DNA from: Candidatus Obscuribacterales bacterium
GTDB taxonomy: Bacteria > Cyanobacteriota > Vampirovibrionia > Obscuribacterales > Obscuribacteraceae
Assembly: GCA_019746975.1 (NCBI GenBank)
Contig: JAIERK010000013.1
Span: 1 to 64,000, forward strand
Direction of reading: 5' to 3'
Length of the DNA: 64,000 bases
The position numbers and the translations under genes were made by a program. The stretch's first letter is position 1, and each line of letters opens with the position of its first letter. The notes below the pieces were generated by a model. It did no database searches, was not told the origin of the DNA, and worked only from the letters and a program-made list of their open reading frames with translations. Positions 55,913 through 64,000 of the stretch are shown one piece after another.

Positions 55913-56269
55913 ATGGCTAACGAATCCAGAGAACGAAGCTCCGGTGGCGGGATCGCATCCTGGCTTGCTGGCGCTTTGATAGGTGCGGTCGGTGGCGCGA
56001 CGCTCGCTCTCCTTACCACGCCCAAGTCCGGCGACGAAGTTCGCGGAGTTATCAAGAAAACAGCGAAGGATGTGCCGGAACGTATGGGTGAGTTGGTTGA
56101 CGACTCGCTCGACCTATATGCTTCTGCTCTCAACTACTGCCAGTTGGTCGTAGAAGAGCAGACCGTGAGGCTCAAGCAGGCTGTGGCTGCCGGTAAGCTA
56201 GCCGCCGCGAAAAGACGCGAAGAGCTGGAGCTGGGTGGCGGAGCGGTTCTGCCCTTCCAACACAAATAA
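55913..56269 (+). CDS. YtxH-domain protein
   Basis: 118 residues. The glycine-rich hydrophobic helix ALIGAVGGATLALLTTPKSG followed by a basic helical stretch is the YtxH signature, found in small membrane-associated general-stress proteins. The tail is helical and charged. It is the first of three small membrane proteins in a row (55913, 56306, 56800) that form a likely stress cluster. The promoter probably lies in 55785-55912. Confidence 0.82.
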   Translation: MANESRERSSGGGIASWLAGALIGAVGGATLALLTTPKSGDEVRGVIKKTAKDVPERMGELVDDSLDLYASALNYCQLVVEEQTVRLKQAVAAGKLAAAKRREELELGGGAVLPFQHK

Positions 56270-56305
56270 GGCTTCCTTACCGTCACTCATCTCGAGGCTG
56301 TCATT

Positions 56306-56728
56306 GTGGACGCTATGCCAATACTGGACATAATTGTTGTTGTTCTCTTTCTAATCCTGGTTGCTGTAGTCGTATTTATGGCGACGCCATTAAGCAATTT
56401 GCTCAAGCAGTCGGAGCGCACGCTCGACGCCACGGAGACCTTGATAAGGACTCTCGATAAAGAGCTTGGACCGACACTCAACGAAGTAAATCTCGTATTG
56501 GGGAGTGTTCAAGAGATTAAAGCTATCGCCGAGCAACGCATCACCGATGTAGGCACTAAGGTTGAAGATGTGACCGGCAACATCACGAAAGTTGCCGATC
56601 AGGCGAAGACGAGTACATCGATCTGGGGCGCTGGGCTGATGGCTGGCTGGAAAGCGTATCTCGAGGCCAAGCCGCACAGTAAGGAAGAGAAAGCCGAGAA
56701 AAAGCTCGGCAGTTCATCACGAGCATAG
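56306..56728 (+). CDS. DUF948-like membrane-tethered coiled-coil protein
   Basis: 140 residues. Start GTG 56306 (CGAGG upstream), or ATG 56315. An N-terminal hydrophobic helix (ILDIIVVVLFLILVAVVVF) is followed by a helical tether (LKQSERTLDATETLIRTLDK) and a Lys/Ser-rich end. This resembles the DUF948 proteins often found beside YtxH genes in Firmicutes and Cyanobacteria. Same strand and close spacing to both YtxH proteins. Confidence 0.72.
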   Translation: MDAMPILDIIVVVLFLILVAVVVFMATPLSNLLKQSERTLDATETLIRTLDKELGPTLNEVNLVLGSVQEIKAIAEQRITDVGTKVEDVTGNITKVADQAKTSTSIWGAGLMAGWKAYLEAKPHSKEEKAEKKLGSSSRA

Positions 56729-56799
56729 ACAGCCGTGTGACGAGAAATTGTGGTTTGATGAAGGTATCTAAGTAGACACAGGAAGGTGAGGTGACGACA

Positions 56800-57180
56800 A
56801 TGGCTGATAATTCCGGGCGATTTCTCGAGGGACTTGTTGTAGGTGGGCTTATAGGCTTCATTTTCGGCATTCTTTCCGCTCCCAAGTCTGGCGCAGAATT
56901 GCGCAAACAGTTGGCCGACAACAGTGAAGATCTCTACAAGCAGGCCTCCGATCAACTAGGTGAACTGTCCAGTTTGACCGGCTCCAAGCTTCACGATCTC
57001 AAAGACAAGAGCCAGCATGCTATTGAAGATATCAAAGGCAAGGGCGGCGACGTCATCAAAAAAGCCAGCGATAGCGTACAACAGACCAAAGATCAGGTAG
57101 CCACCAAGATTCAGGAGATGGCTGGTCAGAGTACACAGGTTCTCGTTGATGACGTAGAGTCCGCGACCTCGGGCAGTTAA
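56800..57180 (+). CDS. YtxH-domain protein
   Basis: About 126 residues from ATG 56800 (GGAAGGTGA about ten bases upstream; GTG 56791 is too near to that site). VVGGLIGFIFGILSAPKSGA is the YtxH motif. The second half is a long amphipathic helix (KGGDVIKKASDSVQQTKDQV). Together with the two genes upstream it makes a three-gene run with the layout YtxH-DUF948-YtxH. Confidence 0.82.
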   Translation: MADNSGRFLEGLVVGGLIGFIFGILSAPKSGAELRKQLADNSEDLYKQASDQLGELSSLTGSKLHDLKDKSQHAIEDIKGKGGDVIKKASDSVQQTKDQVATKIQEMAGQSTQVLVDDVESATSGS

Positions 57181-57299
57181 GAGTAATTAGAGAAGACTTC
57201 AACTCCCTTCTTTTGGCGGATAGTTGATTTTGAATCCGGGACCACGTGCAACACCACGCCAGATGCCGTTATCTCAGTACTGGCGCAACTCTCGATAGC

Positions 57300-57317
57300 G
57301 CACTGCATATGGTGCAT
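57300..57317. repeat. Second copy of the 18-bp sequence also at 31257
   Basis: Identical to 31257-31274, here 31 bases before the pseudouridine synthase start codon. This position, close to both start sites of transcription and translation, suggests an operator, but the copies could also be chance remnants of a small repeat. Confidence 0.4.
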
Positions 57318-57348
57318 TGGCAGGACCGTTTAATCCAGGGTTGTATTC

Positions 57349-58083
57349 GTGGCAGAATCAAAGTCGAATAGTGGTAGTCTCCGATTGAATCGCGCGCTTG
57401 CTTCGACAGGCGCCATGTCTCGACGGCAGGCTGATGTAGCCATTGAGGCGGGTCGCGTCAGAGTCAATGGTGTCGTCGTCACGGAGTTCAATCGTTTGAT
57501 CGACCCCGTCCGTGACAAGCTTTCCGTGGATGGTAAATCTCTTTCGTTCAAAAAGAAGATCTATATTGCGCTCAATAAGCCGAAAGGTATCGTCACGACC
57601 GTAGCTGATGAGCGCGGCCGCGAAACTGTCGTCGACCTTCTGCCGAAAACTCTGTCTCATCTCAAACCTGTCGGGCGTCTTGATAAAGACTCTGAAGGTT
57701 TGCTCATCATGACCAATGACGGCGACGTGGCCTACAGGCTTACCCATCCATCAAAAGATGTCTGGAAGAAGTACCAAGTTACCGTCAGAGGGATACCTCC
57801 GGATAGCGTTTTTGAACAGCTAGAAGAAGGTATCGAGTTGTTGGATGGAATCACTCTTCCGGCGCGCATAACGGATATTCAGGACAGGACCGATCGGACA
57901 TCTTTTCATATTGCTATTTGCGAAGGCCGAAACCGGCAGATCAGGCGGATGTGCGATGAAGTTGGCCATCCAGTGATTCGTTTGGTCAGAGTTGCCATTG
58001 GTAGGTTACAATTGAAGCCGATGGGGCCTGGAGAGTGGCGTTACCTATCGCCAAAGGAAATTGAGTGGTGTTGCCATTTATAG
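57349..58083 (+). CDS. RsuA/RluB-family pseudouridine synthase
   Basis: 244 residues, GTG start at 57349. An N-terminal S4 domain (LNRALASTGAMSRRQADVAI) is followed by the catalytic domain, with the family Asp in GRLDKDSEGLL, YIALNKPKGIVTT before it and GRNRQIRRM near the end. It converts uridine to pseudouridine in 23S or 16S rRNA; family placement (RluB versus RsuA) is uncertain. Its end is followed at once by the RodZ-like gene (11 bases), so they may be cotranscribed. Confidence 0.92.
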   Translation: MAESKSNSGSLRLNRALASTGAMSRRQADVAIEAGRVRVNGVVVTEFNRLIDPVRDKLSVDGKSLSFKKKIYIALNKPKGIVTTVADERGRETVVDLLPKTLSHLKPVGRLDKDSEGLLIMTNDGDVAYRLTHPSKDVWKKYQVTVRGIPPDSVFEQLEEGIELLDGITLPARITDIQDRTDRTSFHIAICEGRNRQIRRMCDEVGHPVIRLVRVAIGRLQLKPMGPGEWRYLSPKEIEWCCHL

Positions 58084-58094
58084 GAGTTGTCGGG

Positions 58095-59174
58095 GTGTCC
58101 AGCCTAGAGCAAATTGGTCAAAAGCTGAAAAACACTCGCGAAAGCAAGGGTTTGACCCTCGGTCAGATATACGATAAGACCAAGATCCCGACCAGCAATC
58201 TCGAAGCAATCGAGACGGGCGACAGCGAGCAGCTGCCGGAGCCGGTTTATGTGGCCGGTTTCATCAAGCGATATGCCGATATTCTTGGATTAAACGGTCG
58301 CGGTCTCTCCGAAGAGTACAAACAATACATCGAAAACGCTCATGATAACGGCAAAGGCATCTTTGCTAATTTAGTCGCGCCGAAGTCTAAAGGCGTTGCC
58401 GTGCAATCACATCCGGTCATGTCGCCGTCGATGAGCAAGGTCACTATGCTGGAGCCGCCCAAGCCCGGGTTTCTCAAGACCTTCTTCTGGCCTACGGCAT
58501 TGATTTTTCTTGTGCTCATGGGCATGGTCTATATCTTCCTATATCAGAATCGCATGTACATGGAGCAGCACGATCCCTCCATACTTGCCCTGAAAGAATC
58601 CGCTTCTCGGTTTAACCAGGTTCAACCGGCAACTCCTCCGACGCCTACTACATCTGCCTCGCCGGCGACCACGCCGACCGCTGCCGTAGGGGAGAAAGAC
58701 TGCCGCATCACCCTATCAGCCAGTCAGCACGTGTACGTAGCCGTACAGTCGGTTGCTTCAGGAGAGTCGAAGTTTACCGGTTTTCTTGAAGCTGGCGATC
58801 GCCGCGATTTTCAGGATGAGCAAGGGCTCAAAGTGCGCGCCGGCAATGGTGCAAGCGTGACAGTCAATTACCTCGGCAAGAATGAGACCTTCGGAGCGGC
58901 TGGACAGCCGGTCAACCGGGTCTTCATGGCGCAGACCGGGCAGCCTGGAGTATCGACGCCAGGCACAGACGTTGCTGTTGGCGACGCGACAACTGCTGCT
59001 GTTAAGCCAGTTGCCGTCAAGAAGCCGAAGCCGGTGGTCCGTAAGCCCAGGCCTCAGCCGACTCGTCAGCTCGAGGACGCTCCCTCCCGTTACATTCCAG
59101 GGGAATCGAGTGGCTCTACTAGATCTATAGGCGTGCCTTACCGCTATACTGAAGGACGTCTTGACAGCGAGTAA
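58095..59174 (+). CDS. RodZ-like membrane protein with N-terminal helix-turn-helix
   Basis: About 359 residues from GTG 58095. HTH_25 domain at about 5-70 (LKNTRESKGLTLGQIYDKTK; VYVAGFIKRYADILGL), a single TM helix (WPTALIFLVLMGMVYIFLY) near 150, and a Pro/Thr linker. A DUF4115-type beta domain (SASQHVYVAVQS, SKFTGFLEAGDRRDF) and a Pro/Lys-rich tail follow. The arrangement is that of RodZ, which connects MreB to the wall machinery. Here it is outside the mre operon (26.8-31 kb). The C-terminal tail is longer than in enteric RodZ. Confidence 0.87.
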   Translation: MSSLEQIGQKLKNTRESKGLTLGQIYDKTKIPTSNLEAIETGDSEQLPEPVYVAGFIKRYADILGLNGRGLSEEYKQYIENAHDNGKGIFANLVAPKSKGVAVQSHPVMSPSMSKVTMLEPPKPGFLKTFFWPTALIFLVLMGMVYIFLYQNRMYMEQHDPSILALKESASRFNQVQPATPPTPTTSASPATTPTAAVGEKDCRITLSASQHVYVAVQSVASGESKFTGFLEAGDRRDFQDEQGLKVRAGNGASVTVNYLGKNETFGAAGQPVNRVFMAQTGQPGVSTPGTDVAVGDATTAAVKPVAVKKPKPVVRKPRPQPTRQLEDAPSRYIPGESSGSTRSIGVPYRYTEGRLDSE

Positions 59175-59247
59175 CATTGGCTTCTGTTAAGCGCATCTAA
59201 TTCGTCACTTTGCGCTCTTGCACGGCAAGGGCATGGAGCACTATCTA

Positions 59248-60630
59248 ATGCGTAATCCGAAGGTAGGAGTCGTCACGCTCGGCTGCCCCAAGAATGCGAC
59301 CGACACGGAAGTGATGCTGGGCTTGCTTAACGAGGCAGGCTTTCAAGTCACGTTTGACCCTGACGATGCTGAAATGTGTCTGGTCAACACCTGCTCTTTC
59401 ATCGGCGACGCCCGCAAAGAGTCGGTCCGGACGCTCGTCGAGCTCGCCGACCAGGGCAAGGAGCTCATTATCGCAGGTTGCCTGGCTCAGCATTTCAAAG
59501 ATGAGCTTTTGGTCGAGATTCCGGAAGCAAGAGCCGTGGTTGGTACTGGCGACATCTATAAAATTGTCGATGTTATCAAATCAGTGGCAAGCGATTCATC
59601 GTTGAGAGTAGTGGAAGTCAGCCCCATACCCAACGATTACTCGGACGAAGTTTTGCCGCGCATGCTCACAGGGCTTGGAGCATCCGCATACTTGAAGATC
59701 GCCGAAGGCTGCGATCACACCTGCAGTTTTTGCATCATCCCGATGCTTCGAGGAAAGTTTCGATCGCGTTCTATCGAATCGCTTCTAAAAGAAGCTCGTA
59801 TCCTCGCCAAAGCTGGAGTAAAAGAGATCATTCTGGTTTCGCAGGACTCGACCTATTACGGACTTGATTTGTATGGTCGGTTGGCACTCGCTGATCTCTT
59901 GATCGCGCTCAATGAAATCGAAGAGCTGGACTGGATTCGCGTGATGTATTTTTATCCGACCGAGACGACCGACGAAATTCTCGAGGCGATTAATCGTCTA
60001 GACAAGGTCGTCAAGTATGTGGACATTCCGCTTCAGCACAGTCATCCTGAAGTATTGAAAGGGATGAAACGACCGCTTCACCCAGAGAAGGTGATGGACA
60101 AGGTCCGGAAGCTCGTGCCCGATGTTAGGGTGCGCTCGACATTCATCGTCGGTTTCCCGGGTGAGACGGAAGAGCATTTCGAACACCTGCTCGAATTTAT
60201 CACCCGATACAAATTTGACAGACTTGGCGTATTCACCTATTCCAAACAAGAAGAGGTCCCCAGTGGTCACATGCTGGATCAGCTTCCTGAGCGAGTTAAG
60301 AAGGCTCGTCGCAGTAAGCTCATGAGAGCCCAACACTCAATCGCGACCGAATTGAATCAAGCGATGGTTGGTCAGGAAATTGACGTTATCATCGAAAGAT
60401 ACGACGAAGCAAAAGATGTCTATATCGGCCGGTCTCAGTGGGATGCGCCAGAGGTAGACAATCTCGTGTATGTTAAGGATACAGAGGAAAAACTGGTTGA
60501 GATGGCCGAAGTGGTGAAGGTGCGAATCGATTCTGCAAAACCATATGATCTATTCGGAACTGCAGTAACCAGCGATCGCGATGCCACCACATCTGATGCC
60601 CGCACTCTGGTGGCGAGCTCTGCCAATTAG
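59248..60630 (+). CDS. rimO: Ribosomal protein S12 methylthiotransferase RimO
   Basis: About 460 residues from ATG 59248 (GGAG nine bases upstream). N-terminal UPF0004 domain opens VGVVTLGCPKNATDTE, with two further cluster Cys (VNTCSF, IIAGCLAQ). The radical-SAM Cys motif is CDHTCSFC. A TRAM domain forms the C-terminus. The opening motif, with its 'LGCPKN' form, separates RimO from MiaB, which has a different sequence there. It methylthiolates Asp of S12. It is followed by a membrane TPR gene 17 bases on. Confidence 0.94.
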   Translation: MRNPKVGVVTLGCPKNATDTEVMLGLLNEAGFQVTFDPDDAEMCLVNTCSFIGDARKESVRTLVELADQGKELIIAGCLAQHFKDELLVEIPEARAVVGTGDIYKIVDVIKSVASDSSLRVVEVSPIPNDYSDEVLPRMLTGLGASAYLKIAEGCDHTCSFCIIPMLRGKFRSRSIESLLKEARILAKAGVKEIILVSQDSTYYGLDLYGRLALADLLIALNEIEELDWIRVMYFYPTETTDEILEAINRLDKVVKYVDIPLQHSHPEVLKGMKRPLHPEKVMDKVRKLVPDVRVRSTFIVGFPGETEEHFEHLLEFITRYKFDRLGVFTYSKQEEVPSGHMLDQLPERVKKARRSKLMRAQHSIATELNQAMVGQEIDVIIERYDEAKDVYIGRSQWDAPEVDNLVYVKDTEEKLVEMAEVVKVRIDSAKPYDLFGTAVTSDRDATTSDARTLVASSAN

Positions 60631-60647
60631 ACAACGAGTGTTTTCGC

Positions 60648-61898
60648 ATGCCTGGAGAACGAGACAGCGCTCCACGACCAAGACCCGTCGCTAAAGTAGC
60701 TGGCGCGAGTTTGTTCGGACTCTGCGCATTCTTAATCTGGATGATGATGGGCGCAATGTTCTCGCTTGCATTTGCCGCATCCGATCCAGTACTTCGAAGT
60801 CTTCTCGTGATCCTTGTTCTGGTTTGGTCGCTACTCGGACCCTTTGCGCTTTCGTTCTTTCTTGTAGAACTCGGAGCCTGGTTGGTTCAGAATGGGGCAT
60901 TCCGCAAAGCTCTGTCGGTGGCTCGAGTCGGTGTGACCGTAGACAATGCAGTCGTGCCGCTGGTCAATCTTTTTGGTATGGTTGATTCACCGCTAGCGGT
61001 GCTTAATCTGCTCAATGAAGCCACCGCAATGATGTTCCTCTCTAGATTTGACGAAGCAGCTGTGAATCTGGAAAGCGCAGTCGATAAATCTCAGGGTGCC
61101 CTGGGATGGGATCATAATCTGACGCAAATCGTTGTCGGTCAGCTGGCTAAGTGCCTGTGTTATCTGGGCCGGTTTGATGAGGCGGAGCGATATTTCAAAA
61201 GAGCGACAGCCGCAAAGAAGCTCGTTCTGAAAAATCTAGAAGAGACCAATGATAAGCCGGCGCAACTGCCAGTGGTGGCAGGTATGAGCATGGATCTCTA
61301 TGGTCTTGGCCGTCTTTCGGAGAAAAGGAGCCTTTTCTCTCAAGCCGAAGAAAACTATAACGCCGCGATTACCTTAATCGACAAATACATTTTCGAGGAC
61401 ACTGAATATCTCGCCAACCATTTGAGCGCGCTCGGCGAGCTCTATGTCAAACTCGGAAGGGTGGAAGAAGCCGAACCGCTTATCAATCGAGCCCTTGTGA
61501 TTCGCAAAGAGATCTATGGCACCAACCATGTCGTGTCTGCAGAGTCATATCATGCGCTTGGATTTCTGTTCTTGAAACAAGGCAACTTTGTCGAAGCTAA
61601 GCGCTGTTTAAATGATTCGGCTCGGATCAAAGAGCGATACATCGGCACCGATCATCCGGACGTGGCAGATACTTATCTTGCCTTGGGCGAGTTAGAGTGT
61701 GCGCTCGGCAACTTTGAACAATCCGACATGTTTTTGACAAAAGCTCTGAGAATATTCGAAGATTCACACGGATCGCCTTCCGATATCCTCAGTGTGCTTG
61801 CTGCATTTTGCCAGCTTTATGATAAGTCTGGAAAAGTAGAAGAGTTTGAGAAAACCAGGCGACGCGCTGACGAGTTGCATGCCCGGCTAGAACAATAG
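60648..61898 (+). CDS. Membrane protein with kinesin-light-chain-type TPR domain
   Basis: 416 residues. Two N-terminal membrane helices (LFGLCAFLIWMMMGAMFSLA; SLLVILVLVWSLLGPFALSF). The rest is TPR. The later units have the 42-residue kinesin-light-chain form (AEENYNAAITLIDKYIFE; AEPLINRALVIRKEIYGTNH; AKRCLNDSARIKERYIGTDH; SDMFLTKALRIFEDSHG). It is probably a cytoplasmic scaffold fixed to the membrane. It sits 17 bases after rimO. Confidence 0.85.
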   Translation: MPGERDSAPRPRPVAKVAGASLFGLCAFLIWMMMGAMFSLAFAASDPVLRSLLVILVLVWSLLGPFALSFFLVELGAWLVQNGAFRKALSVARVGVTVDNAVVPLVNLFGMVDSPLAVLNLLNEATAMMFLSRFDEAAVNLESAVDKSQGALGWDHNLTQIVVGQLAKCLCYLGRFDEAERYFKRATAAKKLVLKNLEETNDKPAQLPVVAGMSMDLYGLGRLSEKRSLFSQAEENYNAAITLIDKYIFEDTEYLANHLSALGELYVKLGRVEEAEPLINRALVIRKEIYGTNHVVSAESYHALGFLFLKQGNFVEAKRCLNDSARIKERYIGTDHPDVADTYLALGELECALGNFEQSDMFLTKALRIFEDSHGSPSDILSVLAAFCQLYDKSGKVEEFEKTRRRADELHARLEQ

Positions 61899-61903
61899 TT
61901 GCG

Positions 61904-62488
61904 TTGTCATCCTATTTCTTAACATCTGAATCTCTGGTAGTATCAGCAGTGGTGGCAAAAGCTGTATGCCTCCCTCCGAGCCTTTTCGGGACTTTACCAA
62001 AAACGATGACCGGCGATAGGTCGGAAATTTTCAAAATTAAGACGGTATCAACCATTCAAACCCGTGAACGGTTGAATATCCGATATTCTGTTTTTCCGTT
62101 AGAAGGAGTCTGGCGTTTACTGGACAAGAAGATTGGTTTCAGCAAGCCTGAAAACATTGAAGGGCATATGATGGTCAAGCAGCCCCTCGAATTATCAGTT
62201 GACCTATTCACGACAGTCAAAGCCGACGTCCTCAAGGCCGAAGAACACGATTACCTTGCTGAATATATCGAAAATGCCGAGCTACGCTTTCGTGAATCAC
62301 ACAACGCCATTCAGAAGTTGCATACCGGGCCGTACATCGAAGAACCCTCTACTTTCAAGATCATGAATTCTTTTGCCGAAAGTCTTGGTCTAAGTGGAAA
62401 AGGTGAATACCACCGCGAGATCTACCTGAAAGACGTTCGCCACGCGTTACCGGATGCGTTTGAAACGATCATTAGAATGTCCGTTTAG
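61904..62488 (+). CDS. GyrI-like small-molecule-binding protein, N-terminus probably incomplete
   Basis: Up to 194 residues from TTG 61904; ATG 62006 (160 residues) is more likely. The last 130 residues follow the stand-alone GyrI-like family: VFPLEGVWRLL, LHTGPYIEEPSTFKIM, and HREIYLKDVRHALPDAFETIIR. The family normally starts with a segment containing an 'IDGxGDPN' motif and an early beta sheet; that part is not visible here. It may have been lost or replaced. A second GyrI-like domain lies at the end of the AraC-type regulator (32400). Confidence 0.7.
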   Translation: MSSYFLTSESLVVSAVVAKAVCLPPSLFGTLPKTMTGDRSEIFKIKTVSTIQTRERLNIRYSVFPLEGVWRLLDKKIGFSKPENIEGHMMVKQPLELSVDLFTTVKADVLKAEEHDYLAEYIENAELRFRESHNAIQKLHTGPYIEEPSTFKIMNSFAESLGLSGKGEYHREIYLKDVRHALPDAFETIIRMSV

Positions 62489-63134
62489 ATTGCAGTTCTT
62501 TCAATTACTTCCGATAATGCAGTACGGTGCGTACGAAAAATATAGAGCCGGGAATGACCTTGCAATAAGCTTCTCCCCGTTTTCATTTGTCTGATGAACC
62601 ATTTTGTTTCTTGTCGGACGCCGTTGAAAGTCGGCAGGGGATTCTCATAAGGATTCCGAACAGGGCGCAACCCGCATAACGCGTTCGATGTATGGTCAAT
62701 AATTTTGATCTGTGTCAGAATGGTTCTATGACCAAGAATCGCATTCAAGTTCTAGTTCTTAGCACTGCCGTAGTTATTGTCGCCGCAGCGGCTCTCGCCT
62801 TGGGCGCTCCGTTGCTCTTAGCTGTGAGTGGCAGCTGTCCGCCTTTTGCGTGACACAAGCACTAGCCGGGCGTGACCCAGGCAACAAGTGTAAACCTGCC
62901 TGGTGGCAGCTAAACGAGCAATCCAATTGTGTATGCGGCAATCAAACCGAGCGCCACTGCCGGATACGACTTTCCGATTTCCAATCACCAAAACGGAACC
63001 TTTCGGATTTGGGCTTCAATTTTTTCCGGTAGCGACAGCTTCCTCCCTCCGAGCCAATTTCATTCACCCAACCCAACTTCAACAGCTGTCGAGTTTCGAT
63101 ACCGAGGAGTAGCAATCTTCTTGAACGCGATAAC
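62489..63134. other. Gap between the GyrI-like and J-domain genes
   Basis: 646 bases. It includes a small possible membrane peptide at 62728-62853. The rest, including frames on both strands of 60-95 codons, shows no family signal, no RNA gene and no strong repeat. It may include degraded sequence. Confidence 0.3.
62728..62853 (+). CDS. Possible small single-span membrane peptide
   Basis: 41 residues from ATG 62728 to TGA. A basic start (TKNRIQ) is followed by a 25-residue hydrophobic helix (VLVLSTAVVIVAAAALALG and onward) and a short Ser/Cys/Pro tail. There is no clear ribosome site. It could be a true small protein or chance. Confidence 0.35.
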   Translation: MTKNRIQVLVLSTAVVIVAAAALALGAPLLLAVSGSCPPFA

Positions 63135-63815
63135 TCAAAGCTTGGTCAAATGCTGCGCCCTGGCTGCATGCTCAAGCGCGATTTTGAAAAGGTTGCTTGC
63201 CATACTCAGATGATCGTAATCGTAGTTGCCGCAAAAGTGGTGTAACTCATCCAGACCATCGGACGCCTGTGCAATGGAATGGCGCATCCAGCGGACCGAA
63301 CCGACGAGTGTTTCGGGCGACTCGTTGAGTGTGAAAGAGTTGGATGCTTCGCGCAATGTTTTCTCAATCATATCGACGTACTTGCTGAACTGCTCCAGGA
63401 GCTCGTCATCATAGATGTCTTGCTCGAGAATCGATAACCTTTTTTTGTATTGATTCAAGATCTTCACTATCGAGCGTCGAGTGGGATTAAATACCTTGCC
63501 GAGAAATTCCTCGCGTCTGCGTTCTTCATCCTTAGTAGAAAATGAATTCTCTTGCTTGACGCGCCGCAACCTGGTTCTCAAGCCGATGGTGTGGTCGTAG
63601 GCCTGACGTTTCTTTCTGTCAACCAGGATTTCATATGCCTGGTTGATTTGTTGCATGAGCTCTTTTGCTCTTTGTCGCTCGGAGTCATTTTGCCGGCTGT
63701 ACTCGAGGTCCGGGTGACATTTCTTGACTAGTTGTCTGAAGGCTTTCTTGATGTCACTTTGCGTGACATCTGGTTGTACGCCCAGTACTTCATAGTGATT
63801 TTGGCGCTTGACCAT
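63135..63815 (-). CDS. DnaJ-type J-domain protein
   Basis: About 226 residues from ATG 63815. J-domain at residues about 6-75 with the HPD tripeptide (KKCHPDLEY) and QINQAYEILVDRKKRQAYD. No Gly/Phe stretch or zinc fingers, so it belongs to the class C type. The remaining 150 residues are charged helices (LSILEQDIYDDELLEQFSKY). J-proteins stimulate DnaK ATPase and direct it to specific clients; the client is unknown. An earlier in-frame start at 63836 is possible. Confidence 0.9.
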   Translation of the reverse strand: MVKRQNHYEVLGVQPDVTQSDIKKAFRQLVKKCHPDLEYSRQNDSERQRAKELMQQINQAYEILVDRKKRQAYDHTIGLRTRLRRVKQENSFSTKDEERRREEFLGKVFNPTRRSIVKILNQYKKRLSILEQDIYDDELLEQFSKYVDMIEKTLREASNSFTLNESPETLVGSVRWMRHSIAQASDGLDELHHFCGNYDYDHLSMASNLFKIALEHAARAQHLTKL

Positions 63816-64000
63816 ACTGTATATAGAGGCGGGCAAACTTCGTGGGGAGACGGCTGTCAGTCATTACAAGACCCTTCAAATGCGGAATTTAATCGAGCTC
63901 TGTATCGGACTGGCACTTCCATTTTACCCGGATGCACCGAAAGTCTTCGTCCTGCAGGCCGGAGAGACTGTCAACACTAATAAGGTCTCGTTACAGACCG

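Noticed and set aside
1-64000. CRISPR arrays, phage genes or transposases
   Set aside because: No regular direct repeat with spacers and no transposase, integrase or phage structural motif was found; the only tandem repeat (33935-34067) has no spacers.
63837-64000. Possible start of a further gene at the right edge
   Set aside because: Frames there are short and carry no recognisable motif; the edge is too close to judge.

Overview
The window is a bacterial chromosome segment of moderate GC, densely coding on both strands, with no rRNA or tRNA gene that I could find. The gene content points to a non-photosynthetic relative of cyanobacteria, most likely the Melainabacteria/Vampirovibrionia lineage (Obscuribacter-like). 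Four things suggest this: a short cyanobacterial-style Hfq, several eukaryote-like Ser/Thr kinases with HRDxTPDN catalytic loops, many TPR and leucine-rich-repeat proteins, and low-complexity Ser/Pro/Lys proteins unlike any standard family. This lineage assignment is an inference from content and was not tested by a search.

Layout. 1-5.3 kb: an acyl-CoA hydrolase/transferase, a hydrogenase-maturation operon (hypD, a SIS-domain isomerase, hypE) and a CDF metal exporter. 5.6-14.4 kb: FtsH, a universal stress protein, two histidine kinases, an OmpR-type regulator, a stand-alone E2-like acyltransferase and a decayed ABC-2 permease. 14.5-18.1 kb: a repeat-rich protein, a secreted TPR protein and an acidic orphan. 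18.2-26.3 kb: a minus-strand metabolic run (biotin carboxylase/BCCP, ispF, FAD monooxygenase, amidohydrolase), divergent from a 3-hydroxyacyl-CoA dehydrogenase/glycosyltransferase pair. 26.4-32.3 kb: an Hfq-like gene followed by the cell-shape operon mreB-mreC-mreD-PBP2. 32.4-38.1 kb: AraC/GyrI regulator, an accessory stretch with a 40-bp perfect palindrome, a frameshifted small gene and a 62-bp tandem repeat, a large GT-C-like membrane protein and an MscS channel.

38.1-52.2 kb is the most unusual region. A minus-strand block reads kinase-kinase-TPR and then LRR-Clp ATPase. An HxlR/rhodanese/cupin thiol-stress locus follows, then a large kinase with tandem Cys motifs, a membrane span and an LRR tail, with TPR genes beside it. 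I read this block as a candidate eukaryote-like signalling and proteostasis island. 52.2-64 kb returns to housekeeping genes (metG, coaBC, a pseudouridine synthase, a RodZ-like protein, rimO), plus YtxH-type stress proteins, TPR, GyrI-like and J-domain proteins.

A second theme is gene decay. Remnants or frameshifted copies are seen for an ABC-2 permease, a cupin, a putative M28 peptidase, a putative arsenate reductase, a small CxxC protein and possibly the N-terminus of a GyrI-like protein. Some single-base frameshifts could be sequencing errors.
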